NCBI RefSeq assembly: GCF_000192475.1
Contig: NZ_AEYW01000001.1
Span: 124,001-188,000 of the forward strand
Reading direction: 5' to 3'
From: Ruegeria conchae
Lineage (GTDB): Bacteria > Pseudomonadota > Alphaproteobacteria > Rhodobacterales > Rhodobacteraceae
Length of the DNA: 64,000 nt
The notes below the pieces were generated by a model, which was given only the letters and a program-made list of their open reading frames with translations, did not search any database and was not told where the DNA came from. A program made the translations under genes and the position numbers. Positions 36,801 to 46,399 of this stretch are shown here, in pieces (positions within the stretch are counted from its first letter, which is position 1; every line of letters starts with the position of its first letter).

Positions 36801-39800
36801 CAGAATATGCATTCTTTGCAATGCGGGATGCTGACGATGGGTTGTACCGTGTGGCCATGTCCCACAACGTGAGTGATGCGTTTCTTGACTATTTGTCAGA
36901 CAACCCAATTGCCCCAGAGGAAGGCTCGTGCATCGGCCGCACGGCCCTTCACGGCAAGACTGTTTACATAAAAGATACAAGTAAGGATCCATCTTACACA
37001 TGGAAGGTGGCGGCGGAGATCGGTGATTACCTTACCACCCTCGGCGTCCCCTTAGTCAGCGAAGGCGTGACCGTTGGTGTTATCGTCATGGCGCACCGGA
37101 AGCCCGGGGCGTTTAGCGAAAAACAGGTCAACCTGTTAGAGACATTCGCCTCCCAGGCTGTGATCGCCATCAACAACACCCGGTTGTTCAAAGAAGTGCA
37201 GGCCCGTACAGCAGAAGTTGAAGAAGCGCTCGACTATCAAACAGCCACGTCTGAAGTGCTGGGAGTGATCTCGCGCTCACCAAATGAACTCGATCCCGTA
37301 CTCAAAGCTATTTTGCAAGTGGCGGTTCGCATCTGCAAACCCGAGGCGTCTTACGTCGCACTACTGAATGAAGAAACCGGAGTATACGACATTGCTGCGA
37401 CCCATAATTCCGCCGCAGCTCATTACGACGTCATAACCCGTCAGGTGCTTGTTCCAGACAAGGGTACGACCACGGGTCGCGCCGCGCTGACAGGCAAAAC
37501 GGTGTATATTGAAGATTTTGAGCACGACCCGGACTATGCTTGGAAAGAAGAAGCACTGGGTGCCGGATTTCGTTCGGCTTTAGGGGTCCCACTGGTAAAG
37601 GATGGGGTCACGCTCGGCGTGATTTCACTTGCTCATTCGAAAATTGGGGCGTTCTCGGACAAGCAGATAGCTTTAGTTGAAACGTTCGCCTCGCAAGCGG
37701 TGATTGCGCTTGGAAATGCGCACCTTTTCGACGAGGTGACAGCCCGAACTGAGGAAGTTGAGGAATCCTTAGAGTACCAGAAAGCCACAAGCGAGGTGCT
37801 CGAAGTTATTTCCCGATCTCCTGATGCATTGGAGCCTGTACTGGAGGCGTTGCTGGCCGTTTCGTCTCGCATTTGTCGCCTGCAGGATGCCTTCGTGGCG
37901 CTTAAGGCACCCGAAGATGGGAAGTACCATTATTTTGCCGGGCACAATTTGTCGGGCAAATTCGCGGATTTTTTAAAGGCGCATCCTTTTGAGCCCGGGG
38001 AAACATCGGCCACGGCACGTGCGCTTCTGCATGAACGGGCCGACTATGTTGAAGATACGCAAGCTGACCCTAATTACGATCCGCTGCTCAAATCCAATCT
38101 CGAGGGCTATCGATCCGTCCTTTCCGTGCCACTGATCCGCGATGGTGTCACAATCGGTGTCATCAGCATGGGCAGCCGAATAACTGCGGCTTTCGACGAG
38201 AAGCAAATCAAGCAGATGGAGACATTTGCGTCACAGGCAATCATCGCTATTCAGAACTCGCAGCTTTTTGATGACACGCAAACCGCGCTTGCCCGCCAAA
38301 CCGCCAGTGCAGATGTGCTGCGGGTAATTTCTGAATCCCCAACCGATACCAAACCCGTGTTCGAGAAGATTGTTGGACTGGCGACGACGCTGATAGATTG
38401 CGACCTGGCAATTGCTATTCAAGCCAACAAAACCGAAATTTGGCAGGTTGCTGTCGCAACGCCAGAAGGTGTGGAAAAAGTCGAGTGGACGGATCGGCTT
38501 CCGATTGACCCCGAAGACAACCTGCCGTCCTGGGCAATCAAAAGCGGCAAGACGCTACACATGCCAAATTGGCGCTACGATGAACTACCGCGGCGCGACA
38601 AGAAGATATTTCGCGAGAAGGGCTTTAAATCGTTTTTGATGGTGCCCTTGATGCGTGGAAAAGACTGTTTCGGCAACTTGGTCTTTATTCGAAAGACGTC
38701 CAAGGTTTTTACCAAAGACGAAGTGTCCATTGCCGAGTCATTTGCCGCTCAGGCCATAATCGCGCTGGAAAATGTACGCCTGTTCAATGAAACTCAGTCT
38801 TCCTTGGCCCGGCAGACTGCGAGTGCTGATGTATTGCGGGTGATCAGCCAATCGCCCACGGATACAACGCCTGTTTTTGAGGTGATCGTAGATTCCGCGA
38901 CACGGCTCGTTTCGTGCGACATGGCCGGTGCGGCGTTGTCGGATGAGAGTTTCTGGTGGCAAGTGGCTTTGGCCTCGCCCAACGGGCTGATACGTGATTT
39001 CGGAAGAACTCGGCACCCGCTGGATACGCAAGACAATTTTCTGTCGTCGGTATTGCTGTCTGGAAAAACCATGCATGTGCATGACTTGTCGTCGGGTGAC
39101 TTGCCGCGGTTGGCAAAGAAGCTTCACGAAGAAAGCGGGTTTGAAGCTTTCCTTGGCGTGCCATTGATGCGCGGAGGCAAATGTCTGGGCGGCCTCTATT
39201 TCATCAGAAAATCAAAAACACCCTTCTCGGATGACGATATTGCAATGGCCGAGTCCTTTGCCGATCAATCTGTTATTGCGATCGAGAACGTACGCCTTTT
39301 CCGCGAAGCTGAAGAAGCGCGCGAGGCTGCTGAAACTGCCAACGAAGCAAAAAGCGCATTCCTGGCCACCATGTCACATGAGATTCGCACGCCCATGAAC
39401 GCGGTGATCGGGATGAGCGGCCTGTTGATGGACACAGAGTTGGATGCAGAGCAAAGCGACTATGCAAACACCATCCGCGATAGTGGTGACGCGCTGTTGG
39501 GTATCATCAACGAGATCCTTGACTTCTCGAAAATTGAAGCCGGGCAGATGGATATCGAAAATCATCCGTTCGACCTGCGCGAATGCATAGAAAGCGCTCT
39601 CGACTTAGTCAGCGGCAAAGCCGCTGAGAAACAACTCGATTTAGCCTATGAATTCGATGACGCGCTACCACTGGCGATTAGTGCGGATCTGACCAGATTG
39701 CGGCAAATTCTGCTGAACCTGCTTTCTAACGCAGTGAAGTTCACCGAAAGCGGCGAAGTGGTTCTGTCTGTTGAACAATCCGCCAAGGTAAAGGGATCGC

Positions 39801-40894
39801 TCGAACTAACGTTCAAAGTCCGAGACACTGGAATCGGCCTATCCCAAAAGGGCATGAGCCGATTATTTCAGTCTTTCAGTCAGGCAGATAGTTCAACGAC
39901 CAGAAAATATGGCGGCACTGGTCTGGGTCTTGCGATCTCGAAACGCCTAGCAGAACTCATGGGCGGGACCATGTGGGCTGAAAGCGATGGCGAGGGGAGC
40001 GGTTCCACCTTTGTTTTCAAGATCCAGGCCAAACCTGCAAAGCCAGTTAAATCGTCTTCTCGCAGTCTTGTTGGTGTTCAGCCTGAACTCGAAGGCAAGC
40101 GAATTTTGATGGTGGATGACAATGCCACCAATCGTAAAATCCTTTCTCTGCAAACCGAGAAATGGGGCACGCAGACAACGACGTATGGATCTCCGTCAGA
40201 GGCGCTGAGCATACTTGAAGAAGGCGTCGAGTTCGATTTGGCCATTCTCGACATGCATATGCCTGACATGAATGGAGAAGAGCTCGCAAAAAGGGTTCGC
40301 GCCAAGAAACCGGGCTTGCCACTCATCCTTTTCAGTTCACTTGGCCCGCGCGATATAGACCTTGAGGATGGGCTCTTCACCGCCAACCTTGCCAAACCTC
40401 TGCGCCAATCCCACCTGTTCGATACCCTGGTCACATTGTTCGCGACTGAAAAGGTGCGCGTAGAGCCGTCCAAACCTCAGGGCAAACCACAAACAGATCC
40501 GGATATGGCCACACGACATCCACTGCGGATTTTGCTGGCTGAGGATAATTTGGTGAACCAGAAACTTGCGCTGCGACTGCTGGAACAGATGGGCTATCGC
40601 GCTGATTTGGCCAGCAATGGTGTTGAAGCGGTCGAAAGCGTCAACCGGCAAACATATGATGTCGTTTTCATGGATGTGCAAATGCCCGAGATGGACGGGC
40701 TTGAAGCATCTCGTCGTATCAATAAAGCGCATCCGGATGGCAGTCGTCCTCGTATAGTCGCGATGACCGCGAACGCCATGCAGGGCGACCGTGAGATGTG
40801 CCTGAAAGCAGGGATGGACGACTACATCACTAAACCGATCCGCGTATCGGTCCTAATTGAAGCCCTGTTAAATTCCCCCAGAATAAGAAGGTGA
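33881..40894 (+). CDS. Ten-GAF hybrid sensor histidine kinase with two receiver domains
   Basis: 2337 residues, no membrane segment, so a cytoplasmic sensor. Ten GAF domains start near residues 45, 220, 399, 575, 760, 940, 1120, 1300, 1473 and 1645, each ending in (F)AxQAVIAIxNxR(Q/L)F and joined by a short helical linker ([17 protein letters not shown]). Then come HisKA (H1833 in [16 protein letters not shown]), HATPase ([33 protein letters not shown]), receiver 1 (D2124, [11 protein letters not shown]) and receiver 2 (D2265, [16 protein letters not shown]). The start is unsure: TTG 33881 or GTG 33884, no good ribosome site. The Hpt and cyclase genes follow at once, making a phosphorelay. 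Confidence 0.93.
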   Translation: MVRELRTQVGGKRTSEETGSSASSSAQSSGLSADDQQARFEATARVMQAISETKDDIQPVCDLILTLAKDLCDAIFAGLVLGQEGDARQQLIASVNLHPDIQQLWLDGKYTMEPGNSIVTDTILSGKTRRVVDMGDTDFHKSGDERFKLIVETHGCRSNLFVPLKVGGSAIGCLMLARDEVRPYSDDQVQLVETFAAQAVIAIENVRQFSKLQVRLAREGATRDVLETISRSREDEAPVFQTILENTARLCETDVATLSLLNEAGTHLEYAAHFGDQLATYKVGVDRWSLESNLQIAESVRQSRVIHNVDLRETDHYINGDPWRRQLVDEEGVRSFLTVPLMSANGDPVGVIGIYRREVRPFTEDEISLVEGFAAQAVIAIDNTRQMKELHTQLERQTATQEVLSVISKSRDNDARVFEAVLQQATEICDADQAALVLVNAAGTHIQLAGAWGHDRTDVELGEEWPLDGSVTAAAAIRNCKVVRVEDIADTEFYRSGDPTAVTMVEVEGIRSRVVVPLMQGEQAIGAIAVSRREVRPFSDPDVQFIEEFAKHAVIAIENTRQFREVQERLEREKASREILEVISRSRDDERPVFQSILENSSRLCKAPLAFLCIADHEREIATIPANIGARIDFDEALKNFMEPLTRTELIAIKPMIDGEVIRQDDIADDPLYLRDRDPKRVQMVEIEGARSVLAVPLMKDGTGLGVIVLYRREVAPFSDDDVALVQTFAAQAVIAMENVRQFREVQDRTAEVTQALEYQTSTSEVLRVISASPNELAPVLDAILKEASRICELQDAYVAMLNPDDQLFHVLAILTQDTTFAEYVKAHPISPDESGVSGRAILSKRTIYIEDVETETSYTWMEDSGVGEYRSVLGVPLVKNGEVVGVISVGSTEVLGFSTKQIQLLETFADQAIIAITNANLFREVEERTAEVVQSLEYQTATSEVLDVISRSPNDLPRVLDAILEVSSRICDPEYAFFAMRDADDGLYRVAMSHNVSDAFLDYLSDNPIAPEEGSCIGRTALHGKTVYIKDTSKDPSYTWKVAAEIGDYLTTLGVPLVSEGVTVGVIVMAHRKPGAFSEKQVNLLETFASQAVIAINNTRLFKEVQARTAEVEEALDYQTATSEVLGVISRSPNELDPVLKAILQVAVRICKPEASYVALLNEETGVYDIAATHNSAAAHYDVITRQVLVPDKGTTTGRAALTGKTVYIEDFEHDPDYAWKEEALGAGFRSALGVPLVKDGVTLGVISLAHSKIGAFSDKQIALVETFASQAVIALGNAHLFDEVTARTEEVEESLEYQKATSEVLEVISRSPDALEPVLEALLAVSSRICRLQDAFVALKAPEDGKYHYFAGHNLSGKFADFLKAHPFEPGETSATARALLHERADYVEDTQADPNYDPLLKSNLEGYRSVLSVPLIRDGVTIGVISMGSRITAAFDEKQIKQMETFASQAIIAIQNSQLFDDTQTALARQTASADVLRVISESPTDTKPVFEKIVGLATTLIDCDLAIAIQANKTEIWQVAVATPEGVEKVEWTDRLPIDPEDNLPSWAIKSGKTLHMPNWRYDELPRRDKKIFREKGFKSFLMVPLMRGKDCFGNLVFIRKTSKVFTKDEVSIAESFAAQAIIALENVRLFNETQSSLARQTASADVLRVISQSPTDTTPVFEVIVDSATRLVSCDMAGAALSDESFWWQVALASPNGLIRDFGRTRHPLDTQDNFLSSVLLSGKTMHVHDLSSGDLPRLAKKLHEESGFEAFLGVPLMRGGKCLGGLYFIRKSKTPFSDDDIAMAESFADQSVIAIENVRLFREAEEAREAAETANEAKSAFLATMSHEIRTPMNAVIGMSGLLMDTELDAEQSDYANTIRDSGDALLGIINEILDFSKIEAGQMDIENHPFDLRECIESALDLVSGKAAEKQLDLAYEFDDALPLAISADLTRLRQILLNLLSNAVKFTESGEVVLSVEQSAKVKGSLELTFKVRDTGIGLSQKGMSRLFQSFSQADSSTTRKYGGTGLGLAISKRLAELMGGTMWAESDGEGSGSTFVFKIQAKPAKPVKSSSRSLVGVQPELEGKRILMVDDNATNRKILSLQTEKWGTQTTTYGSPSEALSILEEGVEFDLAILDMHMPDMNGEELAKRVRAKKPGLPLILFSSLGPRDIDLEDGLFTANLAKPLRQSHLFDTLVTLFATEKVRVEPSKPQGKPQTDPDMATRHPLRILLAEDNLVNQKLALRLLEQMGYRADLASNGVEAVESVNRQTYDVVFMDVQMPEMDGLEASRRINKAHPDGSRPRIVAMTANAMQGDREMCLKAGMDDYITKPIRVSVLIEALLNSPRIRR

Positions 40895-40897
40895 TCC

Positions 40898-41239
40898 ATG
40901 ACAGACAGCCCGATTGATCATGAAATCTTCATGGAGCTTAAAGACGCTACAGGCGAAGATTTTGCAGCCGAGCTTGTGAACACCTTTCTCGACGAAGCGC
41001 CTGGCATGATTGACGAGTTGAAAGCGGCTGCGGTCGCGGCTGATGCCGACCGATACCGCCGTGCTGCGCACTCCATTAAGTCGAATGCCAATACCTTTGG
41101 GGCGATTGCTCTCGCCGAACGGGCCAGGAAAATCGAGCTCGGAGAGCTGCCTGAAGCCGGGGACCTTACAGACGCGACGGCGCTGGAAACCGACCTTACC
41201 ATTGCTGCAGCTGCTTTACGGAGCCTGATTGATGTCTGA
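40898..41239 (+). CDS. Hpt (histidine phosphotransfer) protein
   Basis: 113 residues, a four-helix Hpt domain with the phosphorylatable histidine in RRAAHSIKSNANTFGA and the typical DELKAAAVAADADRYR helix before it. It would carry phosphate from receiver 2 of the ten-GAF kinase to another receiver, most likely that of the next gene. Three bases after the kinase stop. Confidence 0.93.
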   Translation: MTDSPIDHEIFMELKDATGEDFAAELVNTFLDEAPGMIDELKAAAVAADADRYRRAAHSIKSNANTFGAIALAERARKIELGELPEAGDLTDATALETDLTIAAAALRSLIDV

Positions 41240-42257
41240 CGCCCCGGGTCATTTGCTCATCGTTGATGACAACAAGGTGAACCGCTTGCTTTTGTCGCGC
41301 AGCGTAGAGCTTTTGGGTCACCAGGCATCGGTCGCGGAAAACGGCCGGGTCGCAATGGAGATGTTGTCTAACCAGCCGTTTGATTTGCTTCTGCTGGATA
41401 TCGAAATGCCTGAAATGGACGGCTTTCAGGTTCTCGAAGCCATCAAATCAGACACCGACCTGCGTGATTTGCCGGTGATCGTGACGTCATCTGTTGAGGG
41501 GCTCGACAATGTCGTGCGCTGTATCGAATTGGGTGCGGAAGACTACCTGCCAAAACCGGTCAATAAGACACTTCTTGGTGCGCGCGTCTCCAGCGGCCTT
41601 GAAAAGAAAAGACTCAGGGACGAGCAGAAACGTCTGCTAGAGCGCTTTGCAACAACGGAGGTTGCACAAGACCTGCAAGAGTCTGGCTTTGCGATAGGTG
41701 GCAAGCGTGCCAATGCTTCGGTCCTCTTCTGTGACATTCGCGGTTTCACGACCTTGTCTGAAAATCTCGCACCAGAGGAAACAATTGACCTGCTCAACAC
41801 GTTCTACACGTTGATGTTCGAGGCTGTTTCCAGCAATGGCGGAATTGTCAGCCTGATGCTGGGTGACGGTTTGATGGCTCTTTTTGGAGTTCCGCAACCA
41901 CTGCCCAATACTGCGCAAAGTGCAGTGGCGGCAGGGCATGAAATGCACAACATGATCGAGATGTTAAATCTTGAAAGGCGCTCAGAAGCGAAAAGTGACC
42001 TGAAAATCGGCGTCGGAATAGCGACTGGCGAAGTCGTCGCCGGCTATGCCGGTACGGACAATCGAGCGACGTATACTTGCATAGGATCGACCGTAAACCT
42101 TGCTGCTCGCCTCGAGGCAGAAACTCAGAAAACCGGAAGCCGTATATTGATTGATCAAGAAACCTTCGATCTGTTGGAAGGGGCAAATGTGTTGGAGACA
42201 TTTGGTAGAACAATGATCAAGGGTTTCTCCGATCCGTTCGATATCCATGCGCTATGA
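41232..42257 (+). CDS. Response regulator with class III adenylate/guanylate cyclase domain
   Basis: 341 residues: a receiver domain (LLIVDDNKVNRLLLSRS, phospho-Asp in LLLLDIEMPEMDGFQ, then TSSVEGLDN and PKPV), a linker helix, and a class III nucleotide cyclase (ASVLFCDIRGFTTLSE with metal Asp, VSLMLGDGLMALFGVPQP, IGVGIATGEVVAGYAG, YTCIGSTVNLAARLE). The ATG at 41232 overlaps the Hpt gene by 8 nt; a TTG lies just before it. The logical output is control of cAMP or cGMP synthesis by the phosphorelay. No effector is present in the window. Confidence 0.92.
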   Translation: MSDAPGHLLIVDDNKVNRLLLSRSVELLGHQASVAENGRVAMEMLSNQPFDLLLLDIEMPEMDGFQVLEAIKSDTDLRDLPVIVTSSVEGLDNVVRCIELGAEDYLPKPVNKTLLGARVSSGLEKKRLRDEQKRLLERFATTEVAQDLQESGFAIGGKRANASVLFCDIRGFTTLSENLAPEETIDLLNTFYTLMFEAVSSNGGIVSLMLGDGLMALFGVPQPLPNTAQSAVAAGHEMHNMIEMLNLERRSEAKSDLKIGVGIATGEVVAGYAGTDNRATYTCIGSTVNLAARLEAETQKTGSRILIDQETFDLLEGANVLETFGRTMIKGFSDPFDIHAL

Positions 42258-42274
42258 CCATTCATGCAACCTGG

Positions 42275-42320
42275 CAAGCGCATCTACACCGGGTGTAGTT
42301 GCGCTTGTGGCTTTGCTTTT
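42275..42320 (+). terminator. Rho-independent-type terminator of the GAF-kinase operon
   Basis: CAAGCGCA-T-CTACAC at 42275-42289 pairs with GTGTAG-T-TGCGCTTG at 42293-42307: 14 pairs, one T-T mismatch and a 3-nt loop. It starts 18 bp after the cyclase stop and is followed by TGGCTTTGCTTTT. Confidence 0.75.
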
Positions 42321-42369
42321 CGCCCGATGATTTTCATATGTGGCTCATTGATTGGAGACTAGATATTGT

Positions 42370-42600
42370 CAAACTTTGCAAAGTCCGCTTTCTGCGTATT
42401 GCTGCAATTGGGGCATCGCGCAGCATCGGCCAAAGTGGGCTCTATGCCGCCATCGGAGCGACCGCGGCATCCTGCCGTTCGGGCCGTCTTGAACCGATGA
42501 GGAGCGGCCCAAAAGAGACATTCGCCACTCGCCTAAATTTCTGGGGTCGCAGGCCGCTTTGCGGCCATTCGCCGCGATAGCGAAATCTCGAGGTCCGTGA
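42370..42600. repeat. Dispersed repeat, longest copy, near 42.4 kb
   Basis: Blocks: GCAAAGTCCGCTTTCTGCG, GCGCAGCATCGGCCAAAGTG, GGGCTCTATGCCGCCATCGG, GAGCGGCCCAAAAGAGACAT, TCGCAGGCCGCTTTGCGGCC, ATTCGCCGCGATAGCGAAAT. This is the most complete copy in the window and links the block order seen in the shorter copies. Confidence 0.65.
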
Positions 42601-42870
42601 ATGGGAGAGGCACGGGACAAAGCTGCCGTATGCTTCGGGTGAAATGAAGGGAACTTCATCGCCGAAGGCGTTCGAACTTTTTTGGGCGGCGGGAAAATTA
42701 ATTATCCATCTCTAATTGCAGTGGCCGTCAGCGATATTCGCTCCAAGTTAGAAGAGCCATACTCCACTACGTCAGAGCACGGTTTGCCTCTCCTGAGCTG
42801 TAATTTATTGGTAGTCTAAAACGAGCATCCAAACTAATGGAGCCAGCTAGGTAGAACGTTGCTGTCCCTC

Positions 42871-42889
42871 TTGTCCGCCTGATGGACAA
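42871..42889. promoter_or_regulatory. Inverted repeat upstream of extradiol dioxygenase, candidate IclR operator
   Basis: TTGTCC-GCCTGAT-GGACAA, 65 bp before the dioxygenase ATG. A near-copy (TGTCCGCCNNNNGGACAAAA shared) lies at 47185-47204 in front of the TRAP operon. Both flank the IclR gene, so this is the best operator candidate for that regulator. Confidence 0.6.
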
Positions 42890-42953
42890 AAGTATTTTGT
42901 GGCATGCTTATTACCATGAATTGGGGAAGCAATATCTTCGGGAGAAGATTAGT

Positions 42954-43922
42954 ATGATCACCGCGCTAAGCTACATCGGTATTCGTTCCAACAAGTCAGA
43001 CGATTGGCGGCAGTTCGCTGGCAATATGCTGGGCATGCAGGTTTTGGATCGCGGGGGTCGCAATACGGCGTTTCGGATGGATGATCAGCACCAGCGGTTG
43101 ATCATATCAGACGAGCCCGGCGATACCCTGGCCTACATCGGATGGGAGGTTGGCGAGAAGTCTGACCTGGAAAGGCTTGCCACTAAACTGGAGGCGGCGG
43201 GACACAATGTGACCCCGGGGGATCGCGGACTGGCCGATCGCCGCTATGTGGCTGAAATCATTACATGTGTCGATCCTGCCGGGAATCGGCTTGAGTTCGT
43301 CTGGAAGCCGGAGAAAACAACCGATCCCTTTATCCCGGGTCGACCTATCGAGGGATTCAAGACCGGCCCATATGGCATGGGGCACGCTGTTTTGCACGTG
43401 TCCAACGCCGAAGCGCTTGTACCTTTTTACCGCGACGTACTTGGCTTTCATTTAAGCGATTATGGGTTGCGGCCCATTCCTCTCTATTTCTTTCATGTCA
43501 ACGGCCGGCATCATAGTTTTGCAATCGTCGGGTCGGGGCAGGCGGGGTTTCATCACTTCATGGTGGAATACGACAATCTAGACGACGTGGGTCAGGGGTA
43601 TGATCTGGCTCAGAATGGTCTTGCCGAAATCGCCTATACATTGGGGCGGCACACAAATGATTACATGACAAGCTTTTATGCCCATACGCCGTCGGGCTTT
43701 TTCGTGGAAAGCGGTTGGGGCGGGAGGATCATCGACCCATCCACCTGGGAAGCATGTGAAACAAATGTCGGGCCCAGCTTTTGGGGCCACGAACGGCTGT
43801 ACCTGAACGAACAGGAGCGCGCCGCCTTTCGGGATAAGCGATTGGCAACCGCAGCCGCGGGGCACCGGGCACCTAGCGTTGTGAATTGCCCGTGGCTCTA
43901 CGGACAAGTCCCCGAGGTCTGA
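42954..43922 (+). CDS. Extradiol (vicinal oxygen chelate) ring-cleavage dioxygenase
   Basis: 322 residues with two VOC domains, as in BphC-type extradiol dioxygenases: N-terminal copy YIGIRSNKSDDWRQFAGN, catalytic C-terminal copy with GMGHAVLHVSN (first His), GFHHFMVEYDN (second His) and SGFFVESGWGGR (Glu). The ATG at 42954 has GGGAGA about ten bases upstream; the upstream ATG at 42882 lies inside the operator repeat and is unlikely. It would cleave a catechol next to the hydroxyls to a yellow semialdehyde. Four bases before the monooxygenase-FAH fusion gene. Confidence 0.9.
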   Translation: MITALSYIGIRSNKSDDWRQFAGNMLGMQVLDRGGRNTAFRMDDQHQRLIISDEPGDTLAYIGWEVGEKSDLERLATKLEAAGHNVTPGDRGLADRRYVAEIITCVDPAGNRLEFVWKPEKTTDPFIPGRPIEGFKTGPYGMGHAVLHVSNAEALVPFYRDVLGFHLSDYGLRPIPLYFFHVNGRHHSFAIVGSGQAGFHHFMVEYDNLDDVGQGYDLAQNGLAEIAYTLGRHTNDYMTSFYAHTPSGFFVESGWGGRIIDPSTWEACETNVGPSFWGHERLYLNEQERAAFRDKRLATAAAGHRAPSVVNCPWLYGQVPEV

Positions 43923-43925
43923 ACG

Positions 43926-46373
43926 ATGTATGACGTTGCGATTATCGGGTTCGGTCCTACCGGAGCGACACTTGCCAACCTCCTGACCAAAAGCGGTGTT
44001 TCGGTTGTGGTTCTGGACCGCGAGGCCCAGATGTACCATCTGCCCCGCGCCGTGCACTTCGATGACGAAGTGATGCGCGTTTTCCAAACCGTCGGGATAG
44101 CTGACGCGCTTTATAAGCTGGTGCACATCAACCCGGGCATGAAGTTCGTCGATGAAAACAATGAGTTGCTGCTGGACTGGCCAAGACCACAGAGCGTTAC
44201 CAAACATGGGTGGCACGCAAGCTACAGGTTGCATCAGCCTGATCTCGAAACGCTGTTGAGAGCCGAACTGGCGCGTTCCCCGAGGGCCACCACGCTGGAA
44301 CTTCACAACGTAATAAATCTTGAACCCACAGGGAATGGCGTAGAGTTAACCGCACTGGATAAGACAAACGACTGCAAGTCCACCTTTGAAGCTCGATACG
44401 TTGTTGGCTGCGACGGGGCCAATTCGTCCGTGCGCCGCTGGATCGGCGGCGAAATGGAAGATCTGGGGTTTGAAGAACGCTGGCTGGTCGTCGATTTGCG
44501 TCTCAAACGTCCAATGCCAGAGCTTGGCGATCATTCCATTCAATTCTGCAACCCGGACCGACCGATGACTTATTGCCGGGCCCCCGGTATTCGCCGCCGC
44601 TGGGAAATCATGGTTTTGGACGGTGAAACCGACGCCGAAATAATGGAACATTCGCGTCTCTGGGATCTGCTATCACGGTGGATTACGCCTGACGATGCCG
44701 AGATTGAGCGCAGTGCTGTCTATACGTTCCGTTCACAGGTCGCGAAAATCTGGCGAAAGGGACCGGTTGTGATTGCCGGAGATGCCGCCCACCTGACGCC
44801 ACCCTTCATGGGCCAAGGAATGTGCACCGGCATTCGAGACGCCGCGAATTTGGCATGGAAGCTCGTCAAAGCACTCAATGGCGGCGATGAAGAGATGCTC
44901 TTTGACAGCTATCAGGATGAACGACAGCCCCACGCACACAGCTATATTGAAACTGCGGTTCGTCTGGGCGGCCTGATCAACTCGCTTGATCGGGAAAGTG
45001 CCTTGAAACTTGCGGACGGTTCGCGTTCAGGTGCCATGCGATCTATTGCGCCCAAGCTTGGTCAGAGCGCACTGATGCAGGTGCAGACAAACAACCCTTA
45101 TGTCGGGCGTCCCTTTCCCCAAGTGCATCTTGATACCGACGGACAGAGGCTGGACGATGCTGTTGGACACAAGCACCTTCTTGTCAGCCGCGCCTCATTG
45201 CCGGAATGCAGCGATGATGCTGTCGCACTGAATGCGCGCGATCATCCCCAGCTGGACGCCGTGCTGACCGATATTGGAACAAATGCCGTCTGGGTGCGAC
45301 CCGACCGGTACGTCGCGGCTGTCGCGGAAACCCTTCTGGAACTTCCAGAACAAGCCCTGTCCCTATTTAAGCCGAAAAAAAGAAAGATAGATATGAAACT
45401 GGCATCACTTAAATCCAGTGGTCGTGATGGATCACTTGTCGTCGTGTCAAAAGACCTGACCAGAATGGCATCTGCGGCATCAGTTGCGCAAACGTTGCAG
45501 CAAGCGATCGAAACCTGGGAAAGTTCAGCCAGCGCGCTGAAAAAGATCTCGGAGTTGGTCGAACAAAATGAGATCGAGACTATGGCCTATGACGTGGACC
45601 AATTGGCCAGTCCGTTGCCGAGATCGTATCAATGGGCCGACGGAAGTGCATATCTCAGCCATATGCGCCTGGTACGCAAAGCCCGCGGGGCTGACATGCC
45701 CCCCGGAGCTGAGACGGATCCACTGATGTATCAGGGGGGCGGTGACTATTTTTTGGCACCGACCGATGACATTCCCTGCATTGACGTGGACTGGGGACTG
45801 GATTTTGAGGGCGAGATTGCCGTGGTTACCGATGACGTGCCTATCGGATGTTCTACCGAGGCGGCGGTTGGCCATATCAAACTGATCATGCTGTGCAATG
45901 ATGTCTCGTTGCGCAATGTTATGAAACCTGAACTGGTCAAGGGGTTTGGCTTTTACCAGTCGAAACCTGCAAGTGCGTTTTCGCCTGTTTGCGTAACTCC
46001 GGATGAACTGGGTGAATACTGGACCGGAGCAAAAGTTACTCTGCCGCTCGAAACCGTTTACAACGGCAGAACCTTTGGCAGGGTGCCAGCTGGCAATGAC
46101 CTGAATTTTGATTTCGCCCAGTTGATTGCGCATGCCGCAAAGACCAGAGAATTGCGCGCAGGCACTATCATCGGATCGGGCACGGTGTCGAACACTGATC
46201 ACGAACGTGTCGGGTCGTCATGTCTGGCCGAAAAGCGGATGATCGAAATCATTGCTGATGGCAGGGCGGAGACGCGATTCATGGAGCCTGGAGACACCGT
46301 CAGATTCGAGATGCACGACCCATCAGGGCAGTCAGTTTTTGGGGCTATTGACCAAAAGGTCGTCGCCGCCTGA
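43926..46373 (+). CDS. Fusion of flavin monooxygenase (MhpA-like) with fumarylacetoacetate hydrolase
   Basis: 815 residues. Residues 1 to about 485 form a class A flavin monooxygenase: GFGPTG nucleotide loop, VVGCDGANSSVRR, VVIAGDAAHLTPPFMGQGM and RPDRYVA at the end, like 3-(3-hydroxyphenyl)propionate hydroxylase. From Met490 (ATG 45393) runs a whole FAH-family hydrolase: MKLASLKSSGRDGSLVVVSK, RSYQWADGSAYLSHM, DVDWGLDFEGEIAVVTD, MKPELVKGFGFYQSKPASAF, IGSGTVSN. The junction is PKKRKIDMKL on a run of seven A (45375-45381). With one A fewer the monooxygenase would stop at TAG 3 bp before Met490. Two normal genes may thus be joined by a one-base change. The substrate is unknown. Confidence 0.9.
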   Translation: MYDVAIIGFGPTGATLANLLTKSGVSVVVLDREAQMYHLPRAVHFDDEVMRVFQTVGIADALYKLVHINPGMKFVDENNELLLDWPRPQSVTKHGWHASYRLHQPDLETLLRAELARSPRATTLELHNVINLEPTGNGVELTALDKTNDCKSTFEARYVVGCDGANSSVRRWIGGEMEDLGFEERWLVVDLRLKRPMPELGDHSIQFCNPDRPMTYCRAPGIRRRWEIMVLDGETDAEIMEHSRLWDLLSRWITPDDAEIERSAVYTFRSQVAKIWRKGPVVIAGDAAHLTPPFMGQGMCTGIRDAANLAWKLVKALNGGDEEMLFDSYQDERQPHAHSYIETAVRLGGLINSLDRESALKLADGSRSGAMRSIAPKLGQSALMQVQTNNPYVGRPFPQVHLDTDGQRLDDAVGHKHLLVSRASLPECSDDAVALNARDHPQLDAVLTDIGTNAVWVRPDRYVAAVAETLLELPEQALSLFKPKKRKIDMKLASLKSSGRDGSLVVVSKDLTRMASAASVAQTLQQAIETWESSASALKKISELVEQNEIETMAYDVDQLASPLPRSYQWADGSAYLSHMRLVRKARGADMPPGAETDPLMYQGGGDYFLAPTDDIPCIDVDWGLDFEGEIAVVTDDVPIGCSTEAAVGHIKLIMLCNDVSLRNVMKPELVKGFGFYQSKPASAFSPVCVTPDELGEYWTGAKVTLPLETVYNGRTFGRVPAGNDLNFDFAQLIAHAAKTRELRAGTIIGSGTVSNTDHERVGSSCLAEKRMIEIIADGRAETRFMEPGDTVRFEMHDPSGQSVFGAIDQKVVAA

Positions 46374-46399
46374 GAATGTGCAATAGGACGGTCTGAAGG

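Larger units (their letters stand above)
42258..42953. other. Intergenic stretch with terminator, repeat and operator
   Basis: Holds the terminator of the GAF-kinase operon (42275-42320), the longest dispersed-repeat copy (about 42370-42600), and the promoter region of the extradiol dioxygenase with an inverted repeat at 42871-42889. No credible gene. Confidence 0.7.

Noticed and set aside
36161..38300. 540-bp GAF units as an assembly artefact
   Set aside because: The units differ at many positions at the protein level, so they are diverged modules, not a copied read stretch.
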